From Cupriavidus basilensis OR16 (lineage in GTDB: Bacteria; Pseudomonadota; Gammaproteobacteria; Burkholderiales; Burkholderiaceae): a stretch of 64,000 nt of DNA. The stretch covers positions 1 to 64,000 of the forward strand of contig NZ_AHJE01000001.1 in assembly GCF_000243095.1 (NCBI RefSeq), given 5' to 3'. A model generated the notes under the pieces. It did no database searches. It was given only the letters and a program-made list of their open reading frames with translations, and was not told the origin of the DNA. Positions 1 to 8,861 of the stretch are shown here, piece after piece (within the stretch, counting starts at the first letter, position 1; each line of letters opens with the position of its first letter). The translations under genes were made by a program, and so were the position numbers.

Positions 1-396
1 ATCACGCACGACCTGGGCGTGGTGGCGCGCTACGCCGATCGCGTGGCCGTGATGTACGGCGGACGCGTGGTCGAGACCGCGACCGCGCGCGAGCTCTACG
101 CCAATCCCGCGCACCCCTACACGCGCGCGCTGCTGGCCTCGATGCCGGCGCTGGACCCGGATCACCGAACCCAGGTCGCGCCGCTCGCGGGCGACCCGCC
201 CAACCCGATCAACCCGCCGTCCGGCTGCAGCTTCCACCCGCGCTGTGCCATGGCCGAGGACGTGTGCACGCGCCGCGCGCCGCGGTTGTCCGACGCACTG
301 GCCGGACATCCGGTGGCCTGCCTGATGGCTAACGCGGACGGCGGCCACAGCCGGCAGATGCCCGCGGCCGCCGGCCCGCTCGTTGCAACGCTCTGA
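1..396 (+). CDS. Peptide/nickel ABC importer ATPase, C-terminal part
   Basis: The reading frame is open from the window edge, so only the last 131 residues of the protein are present. It begins at the switch (H-loop) histidine in [19 protein letters not shown]. It continues with the [12 protein letters not shown] segment and the cysteine-containing GCSFHPRC tail typical of the oligopeptide/dipeptide (OppD/DppD) ATPase C-terminal domain. The Walker A, Q-loop and signature motifs lie outside the window. It is followed immediately by a second ATPase of the same family, the usual DppD-DppF arrangement, so the two would form the heterodimeric motor of a peptide or opine-type importer. The substrate cannot be told from this fragment. 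Confidence 0.9.
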   Translation: MTHDLGVVARYADRVAVMYGGRVVETATARELYANPAHPYTRALLASMPALDPDHRTQVAPLAGDPPNPINPPSGCSFHPRCAMAEDVCTRRAPRLSDALAGHPVACLMANADGGHSRQMPAAAGPLVATL

Positions 397-406
397 GGGC
401 CCTATC

Positions 407-1447
407 GTGACTGCACCCGTGACTGCACCCAACAACAGCACCACCCAGCAAGACAGCGCGCCGATGGTGTCGGTGCGCGACCTGCGCGTGACCTTCTCCG
501 GCGGCGGCAAGACCATTCGCGCCGTCAACGGCGTGTCGCTCCAGGTGGCGCCCGGCGAAACGCTCGCGCTGATCGGCGAATCCGGCTCCGGCAAGAGCGT
601 GACGCTGCGCGCGCTGATGCGCCTGCATCCGCCGCGCCGCACCCGCATGGAAGGCGAGATCCGCATCGACGGTGCCAACGTCACCGCCCTCGATGGCCGT
701 GGCCTCGCCCGCCTGCGCGGTGGCAAGGTGGCGATGGTGTTCCAGGAACCGCTGCTGGCGCTGGACCCGGTCTACACGATCGGCCAGCAGATCATCGAAT
801 GCATCCGCACCCACGCCCGCGTGTCCGCCGCCGAGGCGCGCCAGCGTGCGCTGCGCGCGCTGGAGTCCGTGCGCATTCCCAGCCCGGAACGGCGCCTGGC
901 AGCCTATCCGCACGAGATGTCCGGCGGCATGCGCCAGCGCGCCATGATCGCGCTGGCGCTATCAGTCAATCCCAAGGTCCTGCTGGCCGACGAGCCGACC
1001 ACCGCGCTGGACGCCACCGTGCAGATCCAGGTGCTGATCCTGCTGCGTGAGCTGCAGCGCGAGCTTGGGCTGTCGATCGTGTTCGTCACCCATGACATCG
1101 GCGCGGCAGTGGAGATCGCCGACCGCGTCGCCGTGATGTATGGCGGGCGCATCGTCGAGGAAGGCCCGATCCGCACTATCCTGCGCGCCGCGCGCCATCC
1201 CTATACGATTGCGCTGTTGCAAAGCCGCCAGCACGGCATGGACCGTGGCCGGCGGCTGCAGACCATCGCCGGCTCGCCGCCCGATCTGTCGGCCCTGCCG
1301 CCGGGCTGCAGCTTTGCCCCGCGCTGCCCGCGCGCGCTCGCGCAATGCCTGGAGGCGGTGCCGCGGGCTACGGCGCTGGGTGGCGGGCATAGCGTGAGCT
1401 GCGTGCTGGCCAGCGAGCCGGTCACCCCTGCCGAGGCCCTGGCGTAA
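407..1447 (+). CDS. Peptide ABC importer ATPase (DppD/OppD family)
   Basis: This is a full-length ABC ATPase of the peptide/opine/nickel importer family, about 346 residues from the chosen start. It has Walker A GESGSGKS, Q-loop VFQEPLLALDP, signature SGGMRQR, Walker B VLLADEPTTALD and H-loop FVTHD. The family C-terminal zone with HPYTIALL and the GCSFAPRCPRA cysteines follows. The GTG at 407 is chosen because GAGGG lies about 8 nt upstream; a TTG at 383 overlapping the previous gene is the alternative. It hydrolyses ATP at the inner membrane to drive uptake. Its partner ATPase lies directly upstream, and an amidase and a DUF3830 gene follow, suggesting import and hydrolysis of an amide-containing compound. 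Confidence 0.92.
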   Translation: MTAPVTAPNNSTTQQDSAPMVSVRDLRVTFSGGGKTIRAVNGVSLQVAPGETLALIGESGSGKSVTLRALMRLHPPRRTRMEGEIRIDGANVTALDGRGLARLRGGKVAMVFQEPLLALDPVYTIGQQIIECIRTHARVSAAEARQRALRALESVRIPSPERRLAAYPHEMSGGMRQRAMIALALSVNPKVLLADEPTTALDATVQIQVLILLRELQRELGLSIVFVTHDIGAAVEIADRVAVMYGGRIVEEGPIRTILRAARHPYTIALLQSRQHGMDRGRRLQTIAGSPPDLSALPPGCSFAPRCPRALAQCLEAVPRATALGGGHSVSCVLASEPVTPAEALA

Positions 1448-1550
1448 GCTGGGTCAACGCGTCGTGACGGCACGGCTGCCGTGCATTGCGCGCCAATATC
1501 GCCTTTACTGATTGCTACCCTAGCCCTCACTTTCACCGCTAACCGCACCC

Positions 1551-2778
1551 ATGACCCTGGCCAGCCACCCCTCCCACGCCTTCCTCCCCTACCCCGTTGC
1601 ACCCATCGCCAACGCCGCAAGCGGGCCGCTCGCCGGCCTGACCTTCGCCGCCAAGGACCTGTTCGACGTGGCCGGCTACCCAACCGGCGGCGGCAACCCC
1701 ACTGTGCTGGCCATGTCGGGCCGGCGGCGGCAACCCCCATGTGCTGGCCATGTCGGGCATCAAAGCCACCACCGCGCCCACCGTGCAGCGGCTGCTGGAC
1801 AACGGCGCGGCCTTCGTGGGCAAGACCCACACGGATGAGCTGGCGTTCTCGATGAACGGCAAGAATGCCCACTACGGCGCGCCGGTAAACGGTGCCGCGC
1901 CGGGGCGCATCACCGGCGGCTCGTCGTCCGGCTCAGCCTCTGCGGTATCGAACCAGCTCTGCGACTTCGCGCTCGGCACCGACACCGGCGGCTCGGTGCG
2001 CGCGCCGGCCAGCCACTGCGGGCTGTTCGGCATCCGCCCGACCGTTGGGCGGATCTCCCTGGCACAAACCCTGGCGCTGTGCGACAGCTTTGATACCTGC
2101 GGCTTCTTCGCGCGCGACATCCGCACCTTCGCCCGCGTGGCCGACGTGCTGCTTGGCGGCGACCCCCGGCCCCTGCCCGCCAGCCCGCGCCTGTTGCTGG
2201 CCGAAGACCTGTTCCGCATGCCCACCGCCCCCGCGCTGGACGCGCTGCTGCCGGTGGTCGGCGGCATCGAAGCCGCCTTCGGCAAAGCCACGCCCGTCAC
2301 GGTGGCGGACCGCCCGCTGGAAGACATCTGGTGGGCCTTCCGCTATGTGCAGGGCTGGGAAGCCTGGCAGACCGACGGCGCCATGATCGAACAATACGGC
2401 CTGCAGCTCGGCCCCGACGTGGCCGCGCGGTTTGCGTTTTCCAAGGGCGTCACCGAAGCGCAGTTCGAAGCCTCCAGCGCCGTTCGCCGCGACTTTACCG
2501 CCCACCTGGCTGCGCTGCTCGGCAACGACGCCGTCCTGATCCTGCCGACCATGCCCGACATTGCCCCGCTGTCCGACGCCGCCGGCGAGGAACTTGAGAC
2601 CTACCGCAACCTGTCCGCGCAAACGCTGTGCCTGGCGCCGCTGTCCGGGTTCCCGCACCTGAGCCTGCCACTGGCCAGCCGCGCGGGCGCACCACTGGGC
2701 ATCTCGCTGATGGGCCCGGCCGGCAGCGACCGCAGCCTGATTGCATTTGCCGAAAAGCTGGTCGCCGCGCTAAGCTGA
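1551..2778 (+). pseudogene. Amidase-signature hydrolase, frame broken by a 37-nt duplication
   Basis: This is a member of the amidase signature family (Ser-cisSer-Lys triad) that hydrolyses C-N amide bonds. The catalytic lysine is in TFAAKDLFDVAGYP near the N-terminus. The serine-rich loop GGSSSGSASAVSN and the GTDTGGSVRAPA motif lie downstream in another frame. The break is a near-exact 37-nt tandem duplication at 1684-1757. Removing one copy leaves 1191 nt, exactly 397 codons and a normal family length. As written, translation from 1551 runs into a wrong frame after about 55 codons, and the rest could only start at the internal GTG at 1741, lacking the catalytic lysine. Its position after a peptide ABC transporter suggests the amide substrate is imported. 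The specific substrate is unknown. Confidence 0.85.
1684..1757 (+). repeat. 37-nt tandem duplication inside the amidase gene
   Basis: Two adjacent 37-nt units (1684-1720 and 1721-1757) both begin CCGGCGGCGG and end GGCCATGTCGGG. They differ only where one has CCCCACT and the other CCCCCAT. Thirty-seven is not a multiple of three, so the duplication causes the frame break. Confidence 0.95.
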
Positions 2779-2810
2779 ACGGCCACCCCGATTCCCCAAG
2801 GAGAGCCTGA

Positions 2811-3221
2811 ATGGCCCAGATCCGCATTACCGCCGGCGGCTACCAGTTCGTCGCCGAAACCCATCCCGACGCCCCCCTCACCGTGGCAGCCTTCACCAAG
2901 CTGCTGCCCTACCGCCAAAAGCTGATCCATGTGCGCTGGAGCGGCGAAGGCTGCTGGATCCCGCTGGGCGAGTTCAAGCTGGGCGTGGACTTCGAGAACC
3001 ACACCAGCCACCCCTCGGTAGGCGACATCCTGTTCTATCCCGGCGGCTACAGCGAGACCGAGATCATCCTGGCGTATGGCAGCTGCTGCTTCGCCAGCAA
3101 GATGGGCCAGCTCGCGGGCAACCATTTCCTGACGATCGTGCAAGGCAAGGAGAACCTGCGCGCGCTGGGCACCAAGGTGCTGTGGGAAGGGGCGCAGGAT
3201 GTTGTGTTTGAAATGATGTGA
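2811..3221 (+). CDS. DUF3830 family protein (cyclophilin-like fold)
   Basis: This 136-residue protein starts at an ATG with a good ribosome site (AAGGAG) just upstream. It is recognised as DUF3830 from the central VRWSGEGCWIPLG segment, the HTSHPSVGDILFYPGG turn and YGSCCFASKMG. Known members have a cyclophilin-like barrel, but their biochemical role is not established. It follows the amidase by about 30 nt and probably belongs to the same transcription unit as the amidase and the upstream peptide ABC ATPases. Family genes recur next to amidase and peptide-transport genes, so a role in binding or processing the imported amide compound is a reasonable inference. No signal peptide is visible, so it is probably cytoplasmic. 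Confidence 0.85.
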   Translation: MAQIRITAGGYQFVAETHPDAPLTVAAFTKLLPYRQKLIHVRWSGEGCWIPLGEFKLGVDFENHTSHPSVGDILFYPGGYSETEIILAYGSCCFASKMGQLAGNHFLTIVQGKENLRALGTKVLWEGAQDVVFEMM

Positions 3222-3273
3222 GACAAGAGCGTGCTCGGCGGGCCTATCCGCCAGAGCACGCACGGGCTTGTGC

Positions 3274-6191
3274 TCAGCGCGCCAGCACCGCCCCGCCCGC
3301 CGCCGGCGCCTTGACCCGGAACCAGGCCGCATACAGCGCCGGCAGGAACAGCAGCGTCAACGCCGTGGCGATCACCAGCCCGCCCATGATTGCGACCGCC
3401 ATCGGCCCCCAGAACACGGAACGCGACAGCGGGATCATGGCCAGCACGGCCGCCGCCGCGGTCAGGATGATGGGCGGCAGCGCCGTACGGCGGACTCGAC
3501 GATGGCGTCCCACACGGCCTCGCCGGCGCGGATGTCCTGCTCGATCTGGTCGACCAGGATCACGGAGTTGCGGATGATCATGCCAAGCAGCGCGGTGATG
3601 CCGAGTTGCGCGACGAAGCCCATCGGCGCGTTGAGCAGCAGCAGCGTGGCGGCGGCGCCGATCAGGCCGAGCGGCCCGGTCAGGAACACCATCAGCGAGC
3701 GCGAGAAGCTGTGCAGCTGCAGCATCAGCAGCGTGAAGATCAGGAAGATGCACAGCGGCAGCTGCGCGGCGATCGACGCGCCGGCCTTGCCGCTTTCTTC
3801 TTGCGCCCCGGCCACCGTAATGCGGTAGCCCGCCGGCAGCTGCGCGCGCAGCTTATCCAGCTTGGGATCGATCTGCGCCGTCACGGTGGGGCCCTGGATG
3901 CCTTCGGCCACGTCGGCCTGCACGGTCACGCCAAAGTCGCGGTTCTCGCGCCAGATCACGCCCGGCTCTGAGCGAAAAACGATGCGCGCGACCTGGGTCA
4001 GCGGCACCACGCGGCCGTTGGCGGTGGGCACCTGCACGTTCTGCAGGTCGGACATGGCATCGCGCTCGTTGTGCGGCGCGCGCATCAGGATATCGATCAG
4101 CTTGTCTGCGTCGCGGTATTGCCCCACCGCCACGCCACTCAAGACAGTCTGGGTCACCCGCGCGATGGCAGTGGTGCTGACGCCGAGCGCGCGCGCCTTG
4201 TCCTGGTCGATGTCCAGGCGCAGCACCTTGACGTTCTCGTTCCAGTTGTCGTTGACCCCCACGGTGTTGGGGTTGGCGCTCATCACCGCCCTGACCTCAT
4301 CGGCCAGCTTGCGCACGCCGGCGGCATCCGGCCCGATCACGCGGAACTGCACCGGATAGGGCACGGGCGGGCCGTTCGGCAGCAGCTTGACGCGGCCGCG
4401 CAATTGCGGGAAATCGCGCGCCAGCAAGTCCACCACGCGTTGGCGCACCCGGTCGCGCAGCGCGACTTCGGCCGGCATCACGATCACCTGCGCCACATTG
4501 GTCTGCGGGAATATCTGGTCCAGCGGCAGGTAGAAGCGCGGCGCGCCGCTGCCAACGAAGGTGGTCAGGCTGGCGATCTCGCGGTCCCCGCGCAGCGCCG
4601 CCTCGAAACGCCTGGCCTCGGCCTCGGTCTGCGCGAAGCTGGTGCCCTCCGGCAGCCACAGCTCCACCATCAGCTCCGGCCGGCTCGAGTCCGGGAAGAA
4701 CTGCTTCTCCACGAACTTGAAGGCGTAGAGGCCGAGGCCAAAGGCCACCAGCGTGATGACGATCACTGTCTTGCGCCACGTCACGCACCAGTGCACCAGG
4801 CGGCGGAAGCGGTTGTAGAAGGGCGTATCGAACACCTCGTGCTGCTCGCCCGCGCCAGCCGGCCGCGCCTTGAGCAGCAGGTAACCCAGGTAGGGCGTGA
4901 AGTAGACCGCGGCCAGCCACGACAGCACCAGCGCCATCGCGGTCACGGCGAAGATGGCGAAGGTGTACTCGCCCACGGTGGAGCGCGCCAGCCCCACCGG
5001 CAGGAAGCCGGCGGCGGTGATCAGCGTGCCGGTCAGCATGGGCATCGCGGTGGAGGTGTAGGCGAAGGTGGCGGCTTCCATCTTGGAGAAGCCCTCCTCC
5101 AGCTTGCGCACCATCATCTCCACCGCGATGATGGCGTCGTCGACCAGCAGCCCCAGCGCCACGATCAGCGCCCCGAGCGATATCTTGTGCAGGCCGATGC
5201 CGAAGATATTCATGAACAGGAACGTGACCGCGAGCACCAGCGGGATGGTCAGCGCCACTACCAGGCCCGGGCGTACGTCAATCCGCAGCGGCTTGGTATG
5301 CAACCCCAACCAAAAAAAGCTCACGCCCAGCACGATCACCACGGCCTCGATCAGCTTGCTGGCAGGCGGATCGACATAGCCGCGGTACACATGCGCGATG
5401 TCGCCCAGGCGGATATTGGCAATGCCGTTGGGGCCGCGCAGCACCAGGTTTTCCAGGTCGGCCACGTTGGCGAACTGGCCCGACAAGCGCACCTGCAGGT
5501 TGTCGCCCGGCGTCACCAGCACGCCGCTGGCGGTCATGCTGTTTTGCTGCGAAATCTGGTCGGCGATCGCATTGATGTCCAGCCCGAGCTGGGCAAAGCG
5601 CGCCTGGTTGAATTCGATATAGACCTTCTCGTCCTGCAGCCCGATCAGCGCCACCTTGGCTACGGACGGCACGCGCAGCAGTTGCTGGCGCACCAGGTCA
5701 GCGTACTCGCGCAGTTCCTTGTAGTTGAAGCCGTCGGCCGAGAGCGCGTAGATGGAACCGTACACGTCGCCGAATTCGTCATTGAAGAACGGCCCGCGCA
5801 CGCCCGGGGGCAGCGCCTGCGCGATGTCGCCGACCTTCTTGCGCACGGTGTACCAGATCTGCGCGGTGTCCTTGGCCGGCGCGGTGTCCTTGAGCTGGAA
5901 GATCACCGTGGTCTCGCCGGGCTTGGAGAAGCTGCGGATCTTGTCGGCGTAGGGCACTTCCTGCAGCTGGCGCTCGATCTTGTCGGTGACCTGCACCGCG
6001 ATCTGCTCGGCGGTGGCGCCGGGCCAGAACGCCTGCACCACCATCACGCGGAAGGTAAAGGGCGGGTCTTCGTCCTGCCCGAGCTGGAAGAAGGCAAAGA
6101 GCCCGCCCAGCAACAGCACCACCAGCAGGTAACGGGTCAGCGGCTGGTGCTCCAGCGCCCAGCGGGAAAGGTTGAAACGGGAATGATCCAT
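3274..6191 (-). pseudogene. RND efflux permease (AcrB family), frameshift plus internal deletion
   Basis: This is an inner-membrane RND proton/drug antiporter. It starts with MDHSRFNLSRWALEHQPLTR and contains the TM4 motif GLLVDDAIIAVEMMV with the paired aspartates needed for proton relay. Two defects are visible. First, the reading frame ends early at 3462, while the true C-terminus (LTAAAAVLAMIPLSRSVFWG to the stop at 3274) lies in another frame. One missing G in the GGG run at 3472-3474 explains this and would restore ESAVRRCRPIILTA. Second, near 5352-5360 the text jumps from YVDPPASK straight to LIEAVVIVLG, omitting about 60 residues of the first periplasmic loop that relatives contain. 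Restored length is about 972 residues against a usual 1020-1040. The adaptor gene lies 9 nt upstream in the same operon. No outer-membrane factor is adjacent. Confidence 0.88.
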
Positions 6192-6200
6192 GCCGGTGCC

Positions 6201-7310
6201 TTAGTTGCGCACGGCCGGCGTGGGCGCCACGGCCTGCAGCGGCTTGACCTTCTGGCCGGGCTTGAGCAGGTGCACGCCCGCGGTGACGATGGTCTGGCCG
6301 GGCGACAACCCCTGCCGGACCTGGATCTCGTTACCCTGGAGCTCGCCCAGCGTGACGTTGACTGGCTGCACGGTGCCGGCCGCCGCGTCGTACACCCAGA
6401 CCTGGTTGATGCCCTGCTTTTGCAGCAACGCGGAGAGCGGTACCCGCAGCGCGGCATCGTCGCCGGTACGGGTGAAGGTGACCACGGCGGTCATGCCGAA
6501 CTTGAAGTCAGCTGGCGGATTGGGCACGCTGATGCGCGCCGCGTAGGTGCGCGTCACCGGGTCGGCCATCGGCGAGATCTCGCGCACGCGGCCCGGCAGC
6601 AGCCGGCCGGGCGCGGCCCAGGTGCGCACGGTGACGTCGGAGATGCCGCGCAGGCGCTCGACCTGGTCCTCCGGCAGGCCAACCGCAACCTCCTTCTCGG
6701 CGGTTTGCGCCACCCGCACCACCGACTGGCCGGCCGCCACGACCTGGCCGGCTTCGGCTTCGATCAGGGTCACCACGCCATCGGCGTCGGCCGTCAGCAC
6801 GCCGTAGCCAGTCTGGTTGGACTGGTTGCGCAGCCCCGCCTCGGCCTGGCGCAGGCGGGATACGGCGGAGTCAAAGGTGGCCTGGCGGCGTTGCTGCTCG
6901 GCCGCGCTGATGAATTTCTTGGCGAACAGTTCGTTGTAACGCTTGAGATCGGCCTCGGCCAGGTCGCGATCGGTCTTGGCCGCGTCGTACTGGGCCCGCG
7001 AGCCGGCTTCCGCCAGGCCCAGGTCGGTGGGGTCAAGACGGGCGAGCGGCTGGCCCTTGCGCACGGTGGCGCCCACGTCGACCAGGCGGGCGGCGATCTT
7101 GCCGCCCACGCGAAAGCCCAGCCGCGACTCGATCCGGGGCCGCACATCGCCGGAGAATTCGAGTTCCGTCTTGCCTGCGCCCGGCTGCAACTGCATCAGG
7201 CGCACCGGGCGGATCTCTGGCGCCTTTTCTGCTTGCCGGCTGCAACCCGCCAGCGCCATCGCCACCCCGGCGAGCACCAGCAGGACCACCCGCACGCCGC
7301 GGCCGCGCAT
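6201..7310 (-). CDS. RND periplasmic adaptor lipoprotein (membrane fusion protein)
   Basis: This is the periplasmic adaptor of the adjacent RND pump. The start at 7310 gives a signal peptide with the lipobox LAGC (VLLVLAGVAMALAGCSRQ), so the mature protein is probably anchored by a lipidated cysteine. An upstream ATG at 7403 would add 31 residues in front of the signal and is less likely. The order is lipoyl/barrel-sandwich half-motif (GFRVGGKIAARLVDVGATV), alpha-helical hairpin (AQYDAAKTDRDLAEADLKRY), second lipoyl half, beta-barrel and membrane-proximal domain ending LLKPGQKVKPL. It links the permease to an outer-membrane channel encoded elsewhere. Spacing to the permease is 9 nt, so the two are cotranscribed. 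Confidence 0.9.
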   Translation of the reverse strand: MRGRGVRVVLLVLAGVAMALAGCSRQAEKAPEIRPVRLMQLQPGAGKTELEFSGDVRPRIESRLGFRVGGKIAARLVDVGATVRKGQPLARLDPTDLGLAEAGSRAQYDAAKTDRDLAEADLKRYNELFAKKFISAAEQQRRQATFDSAVSRLRQAEAGLRNQSNQTGYGVLTADADGVVTLIEAEAGQVVAAGQSVVRVAQTAEKEVAVGLPEDQVERLRGISDVTVRTWAAPGRLLPGRVREISPMADPVTRTYAARISVPNPPADFKFGMTAVVTFTRTGDDAALRVPLSALLQKQGINQVWVYDAAAGTVQPVNVTLGELQGNEIQVRQGLSPGQTIVTAGVHLLKPGQKVKPLQAVAPTPAVRN

Positions 7311-7403
7311 GTGCAAGCCGGCCGCGAACGCATTCGCGTTAGGAAGCGTTGAAAAAGGCACTTCGATGGCCGCAACTTCCGGCCCGGGATAAGGCACTGG
7401 CAT

Positions 7404-7914
7404 GAGTTAAGCGTTAGATCGGTGGAACTGCAGGCACGGCGCGAAGCGGCGGCAGATTAATAACTCGCCGGTCAGTAATGTAACGGGACGGGACCGAAGG
7501 CGTCAAACGGCACGCGCAGGGGGATGCCGGAAACGCACTTTTCAAATCCGCGGCCGCCCCTGCGGCCCAAGTCAGACGCAGGAGACGGGCTGGGCGCGAC
7601 CAAATGCCGCAGCTATGCCGCAGCGTTTGAAATTCGCGGGGCGGGGGGTGGCGGAGCCCCGGGAGGCGGCCTCGCCCACGGCGGCCGCCTCGGGAAGGGC
7701 GATGTTACAATCCGGCGCGTCGCTCGCACTGCCTTGGCAAGCGCCGTGGAACGGCTTGACGACTGGAGTTTACGGCTCTCGGCGCCGGACCCTGGCTTTT
7801 CGCCATCGCGCGCGCTCGCCAGGCTGACCGCCCCGCGCCGGTCAGGTTGCCGCGGCGACAGCGCAGGCATTTAGCCTCCCAATAGCCCCCCAATTTCACC
7901 GACCCGAGCCTGGC
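7404..7914. other. Intergenic region between RND operon and hpnD
   Basis: This is a 511-bp divergent spacer without a convincing gene. It holds the candidate operator at 7456-7479, a GC-rich inverted repeat around 7663-7692 (GAGGCGGC/GCCGCCTC), and a TACAAT -10-like element at 7706-7711 facing hpnD with no clear -35. Confidence 0.5.
7456..7479. promoter_or_regulatory. Imperfect palindrome upstream of the RND operon (candidate TetR-type operator)
   Basis: Of 24 positions, 16 match their dyad counterparts, with outer ATTA/TAAT arms and the core CGCCGGTCAGTAAT. It resembles operators of TetR-family repressors that control RND pumps. No such regulator is encoded next to it, so the assignment is tentative. 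Confidence 0.35.
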
Positions 7915-8751
7915 GTGACGCCCGATCAGTATTGCCAAGAGAAAGCCGCGCAGAGCGGCTCCAGCTTCTATTACAGCTTCCTGTTCCTGGCGCCCGAGCG
8001 CCGGCAGGCCATTACCGCACTCTATGCCTGGTGCCGGGAGGTCGACGATGTCGTGGACGACACCCAGGACGCCAGCGTCGCCTATCAAAAACTGGCCTGG
8101 TGGCGCAACGAGCTCGCCCAGATGTTCAACGGCGCGCCGACCCATCCCGTCATCAAGGCGCTGCAGCCGCACGCGCAAGCCTATGGGCTGACCCAGTCGA
8201 TGTTCAATGAAGTGCTCGACGGCATGGAGATGGACCTCAACCAGTCGCGCTACCTGGATGAGATCGCACTCACGCGCTATTGCCATTGCGTGGCCGGCGT
8301 GGTCGGCACCATGAGTGCCCGTATCCTCGGCCACACGGATCCGCGCACGCTCGAGTACGCCGAAAAGATGGGCCTGTCCCTGCAGATGATCAATATCCTG
8401 CGCGATGTCGGCGAGGACGCCCGGCGTGGCCGGATCTACCTGCCGGTAAACACGCTGCAGCGCTTCCAGGTGCCGGTGTCGGAGATCAACCAGGCCACGC
8501 ATTCCGATCGCTTCGTTGCGCTGATGCGCTTCCAGGCCGAACAGGCCCGCACGCTGTACCGCGAGGCGCTGGCCCTGCTGCCCGTTGCCGACCGCCGCGC
8601 CCAGCGCGCTGGCCTGGTCATGGGCGCGATCTACCAGACACTGCTCGACGAGCTGGAGGCCAGCGAATTCCAGGTGCTGAACCAGCGCATCTCGCTCACG
8701 CCCATGCGCAAGCTGTGGATCGCGTGGAAGACATGGATGCGCAACCGCTGA
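7915..8751 (+). CDS. hpnD: Presqualene diphosphate synthase (squalene/phytoene synthase family)
   Basis: This 278-residue all-helical prenyl-condensing enzyme starts at a GTG. The two aspartate-rich Mg-diphosphate motifs are present: DDVVDD near residue 43 and DVGED near residue 163, with the family segments YAWCREVDDV and LQMINILRDVGED. In bacteria HpnD joins two farnesyl diphosphates to presqualene diphosphate on the route to squalene and hopanoids. Length and motifs fit HpnD better than phytoene synthase. No hpnC, hpnE or squalene-hopene cyclase gene is near, so the pathway assignment rests on family resemblance alone. Confidence 0.85.
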   Translation: MTPDQYCQEKAAQSGSSFYYSFLFLAPERRQAITALYAWCREVDDVVDDTQDASVAYQKLAWWRNELAQMFNGAPTHPVIKALQPHAQAYGLTQSMFNEVLDGMEMDLNQSRYLDEIALTRYCHCVAGVVGTMSARILGHTDPRTLEYAEKMGLSLQMINILRDVGEDARRGRIYLPVNTLQRFQVPVSEINQATHSDRFVALMRFQAEQARTLYREALALLPVADRRAQRAGLVMGAIYQTLLDELEASEFQVLNQRISLTPMRKLWIAWKTWMRNR

Positions 8752-8802
8752 GCACCGCGCCCTTGCCTCCTGCATCGCTACCCGCGTTCCGGTCCCGATG
8801 CG

Positions 8803-8835
8803 CCTGCTTACTTGCCTGCTTACCTGCCTGCCTAC
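8803..8835 (+). repeat. Imperfect CCTGCTTA-type short tandem repeat
   Basis: CCTGCTTACTTGCCTGCTTA followed by CCTGCCTGCCTACC forms overlapping 4- and 12-nt repeats between hpnD and the amidohydrolase. It sits about 30 nt before the latter's start codon and is noncoding. Confidence 0.7.
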
Positions 8836-8861
8836 CGATCTGCTAACCAGCCTGAGCTGCC

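Noticed and set aside
4071-7352. Very long plus-strand open frame of 1093 codons opposite the RND genes
   Set aside because: It is antisense to two well-recognised RND genes and is rich in His/Arg/Gly/Gln, as expected from high-GC antisense sequence. It has no domain and no ribosome site.
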